Shown here one piece after another: positions 36,677 to 44,492 of a DNA stretch of 64,000 nucleotides. How positions within the stretch are numbered: the stretch's first letter is position 1; each line of letters starts with the position of its first letter. Below the pieces are notes generated by a model, which searched no databases, was not told the origin of the DNA, and saw only the letters and a list, made by a program, of their open reading frames with translations. A program made the translations under genes and the position numbers. Source of the stretch: Dipteris shenzhenensis (Eukaryota; Polypodiophyta; Polypodiopsida; Gleicheniales); assembly GCA_047967505.1 (NCBI GenBank), contig CM106539.1; one strand, 5' to 3'.

Positions 36677-36829
36677 GTTCATTTCCGTTGCACTTCTCAC
36701 ATGAAATCCTCCTTGGACAGGCTTCCCTTCACTTTGAAGTCTCAGCAGACAAGGAGGACGTATTTTTACAGCAAATAGCCACTCTCTCCCTCTCTTTTTC
36801 TTAGCATCTGCCTCTGTGCAGCAATCCAG

Positions 36830-36866
<37 letters not shown>

Positions 36867-39022
36867 AGATCTCTCGTCCGCTTGCTCCACCACCACAGCT
36901 CGTTTTTACCAGGATTTTCAGAGTCTCATAGACCCATCGGTCTTCTGAAGACTTCAATAAACTTTATTTCTTTCTTTCTTTCTTTCTCTCAATTCTCCAT
37001 ATCTTCATATCCCTCTTTTACTCTCCCATAATGGCAGAAGAAACTCGCATGCATAAGGAGGTTACAAGCAGTGTACCTCCTCTTGAAGAGCCTCAAGGAG
37101 AGGAAGGTGAGCTGCTGAATTATGGAGCAGAAAGCATTGTAAGTTGAAGAGCCTTAAGGAGACGAAGGTGAGCTGCTGAATTATGGAGCATAAAACATCA
37201 TAAGTAAGAGCAGCATGCAAACTGAAGGATCATTTCGACAAAGGGAGTTCCTCTTGTCCTTTTCAATCCCCTTAATTGTGGATCAAAATCCCTCCCACTT
37301 TAAACCAAATGATGACTTCGAACAAAACACAAAATATTATTTGAGAAAGGGTTAGTTTACGCCTATGGAATTCATGCATCCCCACTAGGATCTAACCCTC
37401 AACACAGTCCGACCACAATCAGTAAAGCTAAATAAAGATTGGCAGGTGACGCACCTCCCAGCTACCCTTGAGCACGCGGGCTATGTATCAGACTCCCACA
37501 AGGCTATGCCCAAAGCTCCAGCCTCCCATGCCACCAGAACCGATCACAAGGAACCTTCAGTATAGTATCTCTGATCCGCCATGTAGAAGGCAGGAGTCTA
37601 GGCTCATGATCCAGACCAGACCTTCCAATGGTGTCAACACATTGAATGCCAACACGATAGCCTTGGCCATTCTTTTAGAAGAGCATCCAGCTTTATGGAA
37701 AGTGTCCTAGCTAAATATAGCTAACTAGCCCTTAGCTAATGTTCTAAGTCGTCTAGCCTCACATTAGCCTGCTTCCCTTAATCTCAGGGCCCCCTAACCC
37801 ACTTTGGATTAAGTCCACTAAACAGAAAAGTTACAAAATAAATTACGTTAGTGCTGTATGAGGGACTCCAGCAACCCATCCAGTTGATTTTTGAGATCAG
37901 CCTTCGAACACAACTGTTATCAAGTCTATTACAGAGGAATTCTTCTTGTATAGGTCTCTTTCTAATCTTGTGCTCACTTTGTGCTCCTGCATTTGTTGAA
38001 ATTTCTTGTGAAAGTCACTATACAGCTCTGGATATGAAATTTGTATCAGGACACTTTTGGGAAAGGTTATCATGGTGTTTGGTCTGCAATCATTGGAAAA
38101 CCTTGAGTATTTGCGACTGTTTAATGTTACAAAATACAGAGAAGGATTTAGTCGGCAAAACTTTTCTTGAAGGTATATAGTTGGTTCCTGACTCTTTGCT
38201 ATGAGCATGAAGCAAGGTTATCCTTCTAGAGACATGCTGAAATGGAAGATACTGTTGTCCTTTCTGTGCAGTTGGAGGAATACTTGTATGGGAATGGAGG
38301 AAAAAAGGGTTAGCTTCAATGTACAATCATGAAGAACTTTTTTCCGGGATTTGGCCAGGGGCTCATGTGATTTTGTGCCTTTCGTCTGGCTACTTTGCAT
38401 ATGATCAGTGGGATATGCTGCGAAGGCATCTGTACAATGCATGGGCACCATCATTGCTTGTACACCATGCCGTTTTACTTGTTTGTTTCACCATGGCTCT
38501 ACTCCGCAAAATCACGATTAATTACTTGATTCTTACATTGGTTTGTGAGGTAAGGAATTTTTTCCCAAGTCTTCTTTTGCTTTTGATGCCCCTTTTAGAA
38601 AAGAGTATTTGGAACCTTTACTTTCCAGTCAAGGGGGAGTAGTTTTTAATAGAATTTTATTAGACAATTTTGCTTTTGTCAAACACTTTGGACTGCTTGT
38701 TTTGTAGCTTCATTCAATTTTTTTGCATCTGAGACGCGTGCTGCGGATGGCTGGCATAAGAGACGTGAAAGGCTTTTTTGTGAAGTTTGAATGGACCCTA
38801 AATTGGTTCACCTTCTTCACGTCACGAATATTGATGCATGTATACATCACGGCAAAGTTGATCCTTGATGCTTCTAAATTTCCTTCAGGCATAGAGTGGC
38901 CACTTGCAATGATGGGAATGCTTGGACTCAATGTCTTGAATGCTATTCTTGGCATAGATTTGTACAAAGCTTTCAAAAAGGAAAGTATGGCCTGGAAAAG
39001 GGACAAGAAGGCAATGTTATAG
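21716..39022 (+). CDS. TLC-domain membrane protein, TLCD1/TLCD2-like (3 exons)
   Basis: Exons at 21716-22034, 38272-38549 and 38708-39022 join in frame to a 303-residue protein. Donors are GTAAGG at both junctions, and acceptors are TGTGCAG and TTTGTAG. The protein has about seven hydrophobic spans. The TLC core reads LIHSSIVGLS (exon 1), WPGAHVILCLSSGYFAYDQW and LLVHHAVLLVCF (exon 2), then LVCE joined to LHSIFLHLRRVLRMAG (exon 3). Order and key residues (SGYF.YD, HH, E.NSIFLHLR-type) match TLCD1/TLCD2, which in animals influence membrane phospholipid acyl composition and fluidity. The plant role is unknown. The start is the ATG at 21716, preceded by an in-frame GTG. Intron 1 is 16,237 bp and packed with retroelements. 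Intron 2 is 158 bp. The C terminus is lysine-rich (KRDKKAML), possibly an ER-type tail. Confidence 0.88.
22148..22181. repeat. (GA)n microsatellite
   Basis: About 17 GA units lie 110 bp inside intron 1 of the TLC gene. Confidence 0.95.
22182..25775. other. Intronic stretch without recognisable genes
   Basis: Only short open frames lacking known motifs. A stretch at 24450-24830 on the plus strand looks weakly coding (IWDACDHVLEVNLLEATHLV, then a lysine-rich tail), but I could not assign it. Confidence 0.5.
25780..26336 (-). repeat. Possible solo or truncated LTR of a minus-strand Copia-like element
   Basis: GGCTCTGATAC at 25780-25790 is the reverse complement of GTATCAGAGCC, the initiator tRNA-Met primer motif. 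It is followed by a TG at 25792, and the candidate repeat could end at CTTCCACA near 26336. A second related motif, GCCTCTGATACTA, lies at 26343. Inside are subrepeats at 25938 and 25989. No partner LTR was found, so this is tentative. Proline-rich minus-strand frames across it (25760-26334) look like translated low-complexity DNA. Confidence 0.3.
25938..26028. repeat. Short tandem duplication, about 51 bp period
   Basis: GAGGTGGCAAAAAAGGTTGA at about 25938 and GAGGTGGCAAACAAGGTTGA at about 25989 begin two copies, each followed by a GGGA.AGG.ATGGCAAA segment. Confidence 0.8.
27332..27746 (+). repeat. Inverted-repeat partner A, about 415 bp
   Basis: Begins TGGACTTAATCC and ends GGAGATGCA. It is similar in reverse complement to 37375-37817: shared blocks include GGAAGGTCTGGTCTGGATCA with CATGAGCCTAGACTC, and CTGAAGGTTCCTTGTG. 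TG..CA ends suggest solo LTRs of one family in opposite orientation. Confidence 0.75.
27912..28113 (-). repeat. Copia-1 3' LTR (202 bp)
   Basis: On the plus strand it runs TGTGAGGGAAAG to CCCCAACA. It carries an AATAAA on the element strand (about 28019) and a perfect 28-bp palindrome at 28041-28068 centred on CTTAAG. Confidence 0.92.
28212..28676 (-). pseudogene. Copia-1 RNase H
   Basis: The minus-strand frame contains YAGNADNRKSTTGYIF, then ALSTTEAEYVAATEACKEAI, HCDNQSAIMLAKNP and KTKHIDVKYHFIREV. These are the standard Copia RNase H blocks, including the catalytic E and D. It is separated from the RT frame only by an in-frame TAG at 28677-28679, where CAG would restore the usual residue. 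The C-terminal DLLTKSLP motif is present, so the domain is complete. Confidence 0.88.
28677..29378 (-). pseudogene. Copia-1 reverse transcriptase, C-terminal half
   Basis: The minus-strand frame has KRSLYGLKQAPREWYKKFD, the catalytic LYVDDMLIASK (about 29155-29185), MKDLGDANHILGMRI and GSLMYAMVATRPDIAFAV. All are diagnostic of RVT_2, the Copia RT. The YVDD catalytic pair is intact. A frame break near 29380 separates it from the N-terminal RT part. Confidence 0.9.
29389..30342 (-). pseudogene. Copia-1 integrase C-terminus and RT N-terminus
   Basis: The minus-strand frame begins after a frame break with PPSYKHLRVFGCKCFAHI and YGDEGEMGYRLWDPVKR (integrase C-terminal, GKxxP-distal region). It passes through a Q/P-rich linker into WEKAMQLEMDTLLQNDTWDL, PCKWVYKVK and ARLVAKGFKQEKGIDFDEIF (RT N-terminus). 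It ends at FLHG, where the next frame continues. Confidence 0.88.
30332..30583 (-). pseudogene. Copia-1 integrase core, middle fragment
   Basis: The frame reads FVQFCEAKGIKQELTAPHNA, SQNGVSERMNRTIQEKVRCM and AVQTAVHLINRSPNKAL. This is the second half of the rve integrase core, with the catalytic glutamate in the NGVSER motif. Frame breaks bound it on both sides (about 30640 and 30350). Confidence 0.88.
30616..32120 (-). pseudogene. Copia-1 gag, protease and integrase N-terminus
   Basis: The minus-strand frame enters at about 32110 (VEKTSYGLWQRLEELYAQK) and stays open to 30616. Domains in order are gag (LNLDEEFKATFLLCTLPESW), CCHC zinc knuckle CFYCGKKGHVKSKC (about 31565-31605), protease LLDSGASFHVT (about 31320-31350), gag-pre-integrase with WHSRLGHMSVKGM and CDHCIFGKHS (about 30970-30850), and the first part of the integrase core (FITFINDATRKVWVYFL). 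The gag N-terminal third is missing and replaced by GC-rich DNA. Confidence 0.9.
32105..32560. repeat. GC-rich, GTAC-repeat leader of Copia-1
   Basis: Between the primer-binding site and gag lies about 450 bp unlike the rest of the element. GTAC occurs about 14 times in 32105-32365, mostly as GTACGG, CCGTAC or TGTACC. It is followed by a very GC-rich GCGCGC/GCTGCTGC stretch (32380-32540). The usual gag N-terminus is absent here. Confidence 0.75.
32622..32823 (-). repeat. Copia-1 5' LTR (202 bp)
   Basis: Same length as the partner at 27912-28113. One substitution (32760) breaks the palindrome at 32751-32778 that is perfect in the partner. Confidence 0.92.
33185..33590. repeat. Tandem duplication, 195-bp period, in left LTR
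   Basis: GGCTGAAGGTCTCTGAAAAA begins copies at 33185 and 33380. Both run through a CAAAGCCAAGCTTTCC segment to TGTTGGTTCCGAGG and a TTTTCTCC.CAG end. The second copy has a roughly 15-bp insertion. Confidence 0.9.
34016..34820 (+). pseudogene. Gag of the gag-only Copia-like element
   Basis: Starts at ATG 34016 (MATVSDMAENKTKIPVLPTF), then after a TAG reads LDGLNYSVWRVMMESVV (the W..W-type gag entry motif), LGILEQNEAKTLSQLWD and SISERLASMYNRTSPMKRV. It ends with LTWEELVPMVLDQEERF and a zinc knuckle, CN-stop-CGQKGHYWRQCP, at about 34765-34815. Stops at 34088 and 34307, a frame break near 34530 and the TGA inside the knuckle make it non-functional. The order is that of UBN2-type Copia gag. Confidence 0.75.
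34821..35658 (+). other. Internal region of gag-only element without pol
   Basis: About 0.8 kb between the gag knuckle and the presumed 3' LTR. I see no DSGA protease, integrase or YVDD motif in any frame, which is why the element is called gag-only. Confidence 0.5.
36335..36342 (+). promoter_or_regulatory. TATA box in 3' LTR of gag-only element
   Basis: TATATATA in GTCTATATATAGCACC is a canonical plant TATA context. It could drive plus-strand transcription into the TLC exons 2-3. Confidence 0.5.
36626..36673. repeat. (TC)n microsatellite
   Basis: About 24 TC units within the LTR. The corresponding place in the left LTR has only a short CTCTCCCTCTCCC, so it expanded after insertion. Confidence 0.95.
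36831..36866. repeat. (TC)n microsatellite
   Basis: Imperfect TC run. A short (TTTC)n follows at about 36967-36987. Confidence 0.9.
37083..37203. repeat. 60-bp tandem duplication
   Basis: Two copies beginning GAAGAGCCTCAAGGAGAGGA and GAAGAGCCTTAAGGAGACGA, each including a GGTGAGCTGCTGAATTATGG segment. The first copy lies in a short frame from an ATG at 37031 (MAEETRMHKEVTS). Whether that is a gene start is unknown. Confidence 0.85.
37375..37817 (-). repeat. Inverted-repeat partner B, about 443 bp
   Basis: Reverse complement begins TGGACTTAATCC and ends GGGGATGCA, matching 27332-27746 across its length with substitutions and small gaps. It lies about 450 bp before exon 2 of the TLC gene. Confidence 0.75.
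38272..38549 (+). CDS. TLC-domain gene, exon 2
   Basis: Follows CTGTGCAG and continues the phase-1 codon from exon 1 (GGILVWEWRKKG). It carries the SGYFAYDQW and VHHAVLLV core motifs and ends exactly after the GAG codon of LVCE at a GTAAGG donor. Confidence 0.88.
38708..39022 (+). CDS. TLC-domain gene, exon 3
   Basis: Follows TTTTGTAG. It begins LHSIFLHLRRVLRMAG, contains the last hydrophobic spans (LNWFTFFTSRILMHVYI and MMGMLGLNVLNAILGI), and ends KRDKKAML and TAG. The 3' UTR would follow. A (GA)n tract lies at 39108-39145. Confidence 0.88.
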   Translation, partial: LHSIFLHLRRVLRMAGIRDVKGFFVKFEWTLNWFTFFTSRILMHVYITAKLILDASKFPSGIEWPLAMMGMLGLNVLNAILGIDLYKAFKKESMAWKRDKKAML

Positions 39023-39107
39023 CAGTATTTTAATTGCAGTCCATAGGATTACAATAGGCTGCTAGGAATTGCATGAAATAATGTGTTGTATAGATCTTTC
39101 TTGTTGG

Positions 39108-39145
39108 AAGAGAGAGGGAGAGAGAGAGAGAGAGAGGGAGAGAGA
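39108..39145. repeat. (GA)n microsatellite
   Basis: Imperfect GA run about 90 bp after the TLC-gene stop. Confidence 0.9.
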
Positions 39146-40769
39146 TTAACATACGTGGAAGACAAAAAATGGCCATGAGACCAAACCCACCCAAGTTACA
39201 TCATGAAAAAATACATGGGTAAGGGAACTAGAGGGATCTGGGACACTCTTAACAATTCTAATATAATCAAAATTTGAAAGTAGAAGTAAAAACACACTTT
39301 GAGTGTTTACAATGGACCTTGTCATGTATCATCCATTAGTAATTGAAGCGTTGTGTGAACTTCTTTGGGGTCATAATGTCTTGCCATTGCTCCTTCTCCC
39401 CACAATGAGGCAAACATGGGTGCATCTCGAAATGGCCTTATATTGTGACGTAATGATGGCATTCATTGGCCTCATGTTTCTTAGGAGAGTAGGCTTATGA
39501 TTGAGTACGTATGACCTTTTGTTAGTGTTGGCTCCTTAAGTACACCATCTCTTGTTGTTTGGGATTCATGTTGAGTTGTAGACCTCATGAATCTAGATTA
39601 GCATGTGTGATGTTAGATACATTAGAGGTGCACAACTCTGGTTTGATGAAAAAACCCCTTATCGAACAAGCAATGGTATTGGCCTCTCGTCTTGTAGCAC
39701 TTGGGGAATCTCATTAGTATGTGCTTACCTCATGCATGTTGCACAAAGTGCATAGTCCAAGATCTGTAGGGTATCACAATCCTACATTTTACCTCAATTT
39801 GGAATTTGTGAGATGAAGCAGAGCTCTCCCATGGTTATTGTAGATGAGGTGGATTTGTAGGTATCTTGATGCGTGGATGAAGCCATTTTTTCTCAAGTTG
39901 AGGAAACACTAAAACTACATGTGGGCAACCTATTAACTACATCTTGATTCAGGAAGATGTCAAGTATTGAGATTGTCTTCCATGGTTTTAAAATAAAAAA
40001 AATAAAAAATCATATAGCAATGTATATGTGAGAAGATTTGTGTGTAACATCAAAGTATAGAAGATAAATGTGCATGTGAGAATTTTAGCTATTGGCATAA
40101 AGGTTGAGGGAATTATCATTAGCAACATAGGTGAGAAGGCTCAAAAGATATGATCCAATCGTCCATGAGGAGGATTAGGTTGTCCATGAGAGATGTTATC
40201 AAGTATTAGATTTGCTTGAGGATCTTGTAGATGAAATGCATGTGTAGGTGTTGGGAAAAACCCTCATGGGGCATGGATATTCTTGCAACATGATGTTGGT
40301 ACAATGAACATAGAGATTTGTGTGCCCATAGTGATATCCAATGTGTTGAAGTTATAGATAGCTGGAGCTTAAACCACACTTGGGAACAATTATTCATAAT
40401 CTTGGAGAAGGATTCTTTATTTTTTCTCGACATTCAATGGAAATTTGGTGAGGATACGTGGAGATGTTAATAATGTTATTTGGACAGAAGCTTTCATGTA
40501 CGTTGATTGAATATACAAAGTATCAATTTTAAAAATAGTGGATATCTATTTTTCTGCTCTACAATTACGATATCAATGCTTCGTAGATATACAACTTTAG
40601 GTGATTGTTGGGATTGTTTGTGACGTTGAGTTTCCTTTTGTTCAATAACTCCCAATGATGCCACATGTAAGATATTTTGATTTGTGTCAACAAAGTTCCT
40701 TCGCTATATTTCGAAAGGAAAATCTTTTCTTTGAATCCTATACACTTGATGTAGCATGTATGAAGTCAA
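39146..40769. other. AT-rich spacer without recognisable genes
   Basis: No open frame with a known motif was seen between the TLC gene and LINE-1. Confidence 0.55.
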
Positions 40770-41819
40770 AATGATGTGTCAAAATTACAGATGTCCAAAA
40801 TAGATGGGTGATGCTCAAGTAGACGTCTTATCAAGGAGATAAACTTAACAGTAGTTTATGTGTATGCCTCCAACAAAGTAGTAGACATAAAACTTTTATG
40901 GGATTCTTTAGTGTGTGTAGATGGCAACTTGTCGCTATGGGGGATTTCAATATGCTGGAGTTGAAGAGAGACAGATGGCTAGAAAAGGGCACAATCATCA
41001 TAGGTGTTGAGCTGTTGTCTTGGGAAGAATGCAAATAGCACTGGCAAATGGTAGATGTTGGTTCAGATGGCGATTTTACTTGGTGTAATAGTCAAGTAGG
41101 AGAAAACAAGAGGAAAGCCGTATTGGATAGATTTTATGTTTCATAGGATCTTTTGAATAGTCTGCTTTCTTCAAAAACCAAAACTTTCTCCTTCTCAAAT
41201 CTTTCCGACAACAAATTTGTCTTACTAAGCTATGATTTTGGGTCTGGTGTTAGGGGCTTTTGGTTCAAAGCTGATCCAAAGCTTTTTACTTTAAAGAGTG
41301 TGCAATCTTTGGTTAAGAAAGCTTTGCAAAATGCTTTTGGTAGAAGCATTTCTGCTTCAGAAGCTTGGGCTTTGTCTGTTGAGGATACTCAATACAGCTA
41401 GAAAACTTAGAGCTAAGATCAAGGCTCAGAGAATGGACATTATTCAGGATAATATTAAAATGCTAGAACATCAACCCAGAACATGGGTTACAGTTGCACA
41501 AGAGGATCTTCTTGTTGCCAAAAAAGATCTCAGGAGATAAGAGGAGATCAGATTAAATGACTCCAAGGTGTATTTCAGAGACTAGTGGGCAAGGAGAATA
41601 GATAGACCCACTAAGGAGACCATCCAGTTGATCAAAAGAAAGAGAATTGATGAGGGATGTTCCACTTTTAAGAAAGGCAGATGGCTCTTGTGTATCATCT
41701 ACAGAAGAGAATATCCAACTTATTTAAAATCACATCTAGTTACTCTTATCTTCTGTAGTCACTCCAAATGAGGACACCCAGAGAGCTAGGCAACTTTGCT
41801 AAATTATAAGGGAGAAGGT

Positions 41820-42720
41820 TGTTGAAAAATATGATTTACTCTCTCTAGAGCCCTTTACCATTGCAGAATTGAAGGAGGTAGTCACAGTTATGGCAGATGG
41901 CAAGACACCAAGAGAGGAGGGTTTGCCCATTGAGTCTTATAAGACTTTCTGGGATTTTTTTGGTCCCTACCTTCTGTTACTGCGGCAAGAAAGTCTTATG
42001 AAGGGTGCTCTCCCCTATCACGTCAATGGGGGAATAATCAAACTTATACCAAAAAAAGGCCCCAAAGATGAATTAAAAAATTGGAGGCCCCTAACAATGC
42101 TAAACTGCAGTTATAAGATTTTTGCAAAGGCTTTAGTCCTTAGAATCCAAAGTAAGATGAAAGAGTGGATGCTTCTTGAATAGAAGGATTTCATAAAAGG
42201 GCACCATCTCCTTGAAGCCATTATAAATATCTGGGAAGGATGTGAGTATGCTAAGGAGACCAAACAAGATATATGCTTCCTTAAAGTTAATTTTGATAAG
42301 GCATATGATAGGCTGGAATGGGATTTTTTAATACAATCCTTGCAAGACATGGGACTTGGTTCAACTTTTGTATCAAGTGTTCAAACTCCTACTCACCAAT
42401 GCTTCAGCTAAGGTAAATGTCAATGGGGATATGAGTGAACCTTTTTCTTGAAAAGATCAATCAGACAAGGATGTCCTTTAGCCCCTCTGCTCTTTGCTAT
42501 AGTAGCAGCTGCTCTTGGCTGGCTTTTCAGAAGTCAATTTTAGGAAGGTAACCTCCAGGGGATTGAGATCATGAATGGTAAATAGTTAGTTTGTCAGCAA
42601 TTTGCAGATGACACCACACTTACCCTAAAGAATAATGAGTAGGATGTCAAATGTGTTATGGACTATCTTGATACTTTTTGCAAAGCCTCAGGCTCCATGA
42701 TTAATCACTCAATAACAAGC
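41820..42720 (+). pseudogene. LINE-1 reverse transcriptase
   Basis: Blocks in order: LEPFTIAELKEVVTVMADGK (finger), GGIIKLIPKKGPKDELKNWR and PLTMLNCSYKIFAKAL, KVNFDKAYDRLEWDFL (catalytic F-K-AYD block), RQGCPLAPLLFAIVA, and QQFADDTTLTLKNNE (catalytic FADD) with ASGSMINHS. Stops at 42181, 42541, 42583 and 42640 and frame breaks near 42400-42460 disrupt it. The FADD motif and ASG..N.SK tail are typical of plant L1-clade RT. Confidence 0.85.
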
Positions 42721-43639
42721 TATGACACTTTAAATGGCAAGGATCAAATGGTTTTGCAGGATTTGGGTTGTCTCAGAATAAAAAAGGGCACAGTATTCAG
42801 ACTATTGGGATCCCATGGGTTTTGAAACACCAATGAAACAAAGGTGAGAGTGGTTCTTAGATAGATTTCCCCAAAAAAAAGACAAGTGGAGGGGTTTTTA
42901 GGCCAATTTGGTAGGAAGGAGATTAGTTCTAAACCATTGCATTTACCCTATTTCTACTTTTTATCTTTCTTGCTGGTCTCCATCTAAATCTGGATTAGAC
43001 AGAGTTATCAGAATGTGTAGATCTTTTTTGTGGAGTGTTAGCAACAAGATTTCAAAGGTAGGATGGAGATAAAGCATTAACCCAAGGAAGAAGGGGGTTT
43101 AGGAGTTACAGATATATCAGCTGCAGCTAAAAAGCTCTCTACTACTTGGATAATCAAAGCCCTTTTAAACCTAAGGTGTGACTGGGCTCAACTCTTGCTG
43201 AGAAACATGAAACACATAAGACCCTGCAGGGCTCCCAAGTGAAAGAACTACCCTCTAGTTTCAGCTGTCTTCAATCCTGAATCCTACAAAGCCAAAGGGA
43301 GTCCACTGTGGAAATCCATTTGGGGAGCTTTTGAGGATATAAAAGCTTTTCTTCAGTTCTCTAGCAAAGGTGCTTTCATGGCCATTGATTCAGTTTGGGC
43401 TTCAACAATTTTCAGGAACTCTCTGTTAATTGATGAGCAATTTATTATGGCATCTTCTTTGTTTAAGAATGGTTTGCAATCTTGGGGTCAGTAGACACCT
43501 TTTCACATGGAAGACATAGCATGAGATCATAAGCAAATATTCTCTCTCCAATCAAAACTAGGTCCTTATCTTGAGCAGATTGGAACTATGCAGGGAGATG
43601 TTAGATGGAAGGGTGGCTTTGTTCTAATCATACATAAAG

Positions 43640-44389
43640 AATTCAGTTTGGTAGGGAGATGGAAAATGTAAAAGATGCCTTGGCCCTCTGGAGGATATCT
43701 TTCATTTATTTGTAGCTTGCCCTCATGCCAGAGGAGTTTGGACATTGATACAGATAGAGTGTGGAGAACCAATTAACTGGAAAGCTACTTTATTAGGAGA
43801 TGCATGCAAAACCAAGCATGAGCCTCGGCTCCAAATAAGGGCACATGCTCTATGGTTCATATGGATCTCTAGAAGTAATTTTCAATTCAATCATAAAGAT
43901 TTATGTACTGATGCCTTGTTTGCTTCATGGTGGGATAGAAAAAAAGATGACGACTTCCAGATAGGGGCCTACAATTTGAAACACACAAGGTTGAATGCTG
44001 ACATTGCAAAGCACAAGCGTTGGTGTTTTATTTCTAATGAACATGCCAAGCTGCCTCATATTATGCAAAAAACACCTCCCACAGCTGATCCCAGCCTTGC
44101 TACTATTGGACACTCAGTCAGAAACCTTTTGCCCAAAGTCATGATGATGATGCTCCCTCTTTTTAGCTTTTTTCTCATGCTTCTAAAGAGATGTCTATTG
44201 ACCCTACTCAAGGTGTTCCTGCTATTGATACTGTTGTTACTGTTCCTACTACTGCTGCTCTTGTTGATCAAAGAGCAGGTCACAATGAAGAGGCCACCAG
44301 CTTCTCCTTTCAAGTTCATGCTGCTTCAGTCAACAAATACTGAGGATCTTGTTTTATTTTTTGCTACTACTCTTTTTGTAAGATGTTAG
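43640..44389 (+). pseudogene. LINE-1 zf-RVT and C-terminal region
   Basis: GKCKRCLGPLEDIFHLFVAC and PHARGVWTLIQ form the zf-RVT C..C..H..C cluster near 43665-43760. An open frame of 214 codons (43745-44389) continues with AHALWFIWISRSNFQFNHKD, as in plant LINE C-termini. A low-complexity L-rich segment near 44150-44290 may be out-of-frame. Confidence 0.75.
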
Positions 44390-44492
44390 GTTTTTCTTGG
44401 GACAACGTAGTTCTATTGGCTAAACTCTTATGATGTACAAAGGTTACTCAAGATAATAAAATATATTCTTTTTTTACCTTTAAAAAAAAAGA

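Larger units (their letters stand above)
33185..36701 (+). mobile_element. Gag-only Copia-like element (TR-GAG-like)
   Basis: A primer-binding site TGGTATCAGAGCC at 33684-33696 directly follows LTR-like sequence ending TTCTCCCA at 33683. The same LTR end, with related TTTTC.CCCAGTTGTAGCGGGG and CTTGCAGTTCTCTTGTGCCT blocks, recurs at 36510-36701. Between them is one decayed gag and no protease, integrase, RT or RNase H. The right LTR carries TATATATA at 36335-36342. The left LTR holds a 195-bp tandem duplication not seen in the right one, so the outer left boundary is uncertain (33185 or earlier). No target duplication was identified. Confidence 0.65.
35659..36701 (+). repeat. Presumed 3' LTR of the gag-only element, about 1.04 kb
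   Basis: Starts near TGTTAGAGGCC and ends CTTCTCACA. It contains a tandem duplication of about 178 bp (copies from about 35665 and 35843), C-rich runs, and TATATATA at 36335-36342. Its final 190 bp match the end of the left LTR. Confidence 0.5.
22035..38271 (+). other. Intron 1 of the TLC-domain gene, 16.2 kb
   Basis: Bounded by GTAAGG at 22035 and CTGTGCAG ending at 38271. The two sides rejoin with the reading frame and TLC-domain order preserved. It contains (GA)n, Copia-1 with both LTRs, a gag-only Copia derivative, an inverted-repeat pair and several tandem duplications. About 22,200-25,700 shows no recognisable gene. Confidence 0.85.
40770..44492 (+). mobile_element. LINE-1: decayed L1-type non-LTR retrotransposon, 5'-truncated
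   Basis: ORF2 order is visible on the plus strand. Endonuclease motifs come first: LTVVYVYASNKVVDI, then VAMGDFNMLE at about 40935-40965, then GDFTWCN and KAVLDRFYVS at about 41070-41140. The RT runs about 41800-42720 and a zf-RVT zinc-binding block about 43660-43760. The element ends after AATAAAATATATTC and an A-run near 44484-44492. ORF1 is absent. At least ten stops and several frameshifts make it inactive. TAG stops predominate. The 3' A-run with an upstream AATAAA is the expected LINE terminus. Confidence 0.85.

Noticed and set aside
37031-37142. Possible start of a new gene (MAEETRMHKEVTS)
   Set aside because: A short frame ending within a tandem duplication. It lies inside the TLC intron, with no downstream coding potential.
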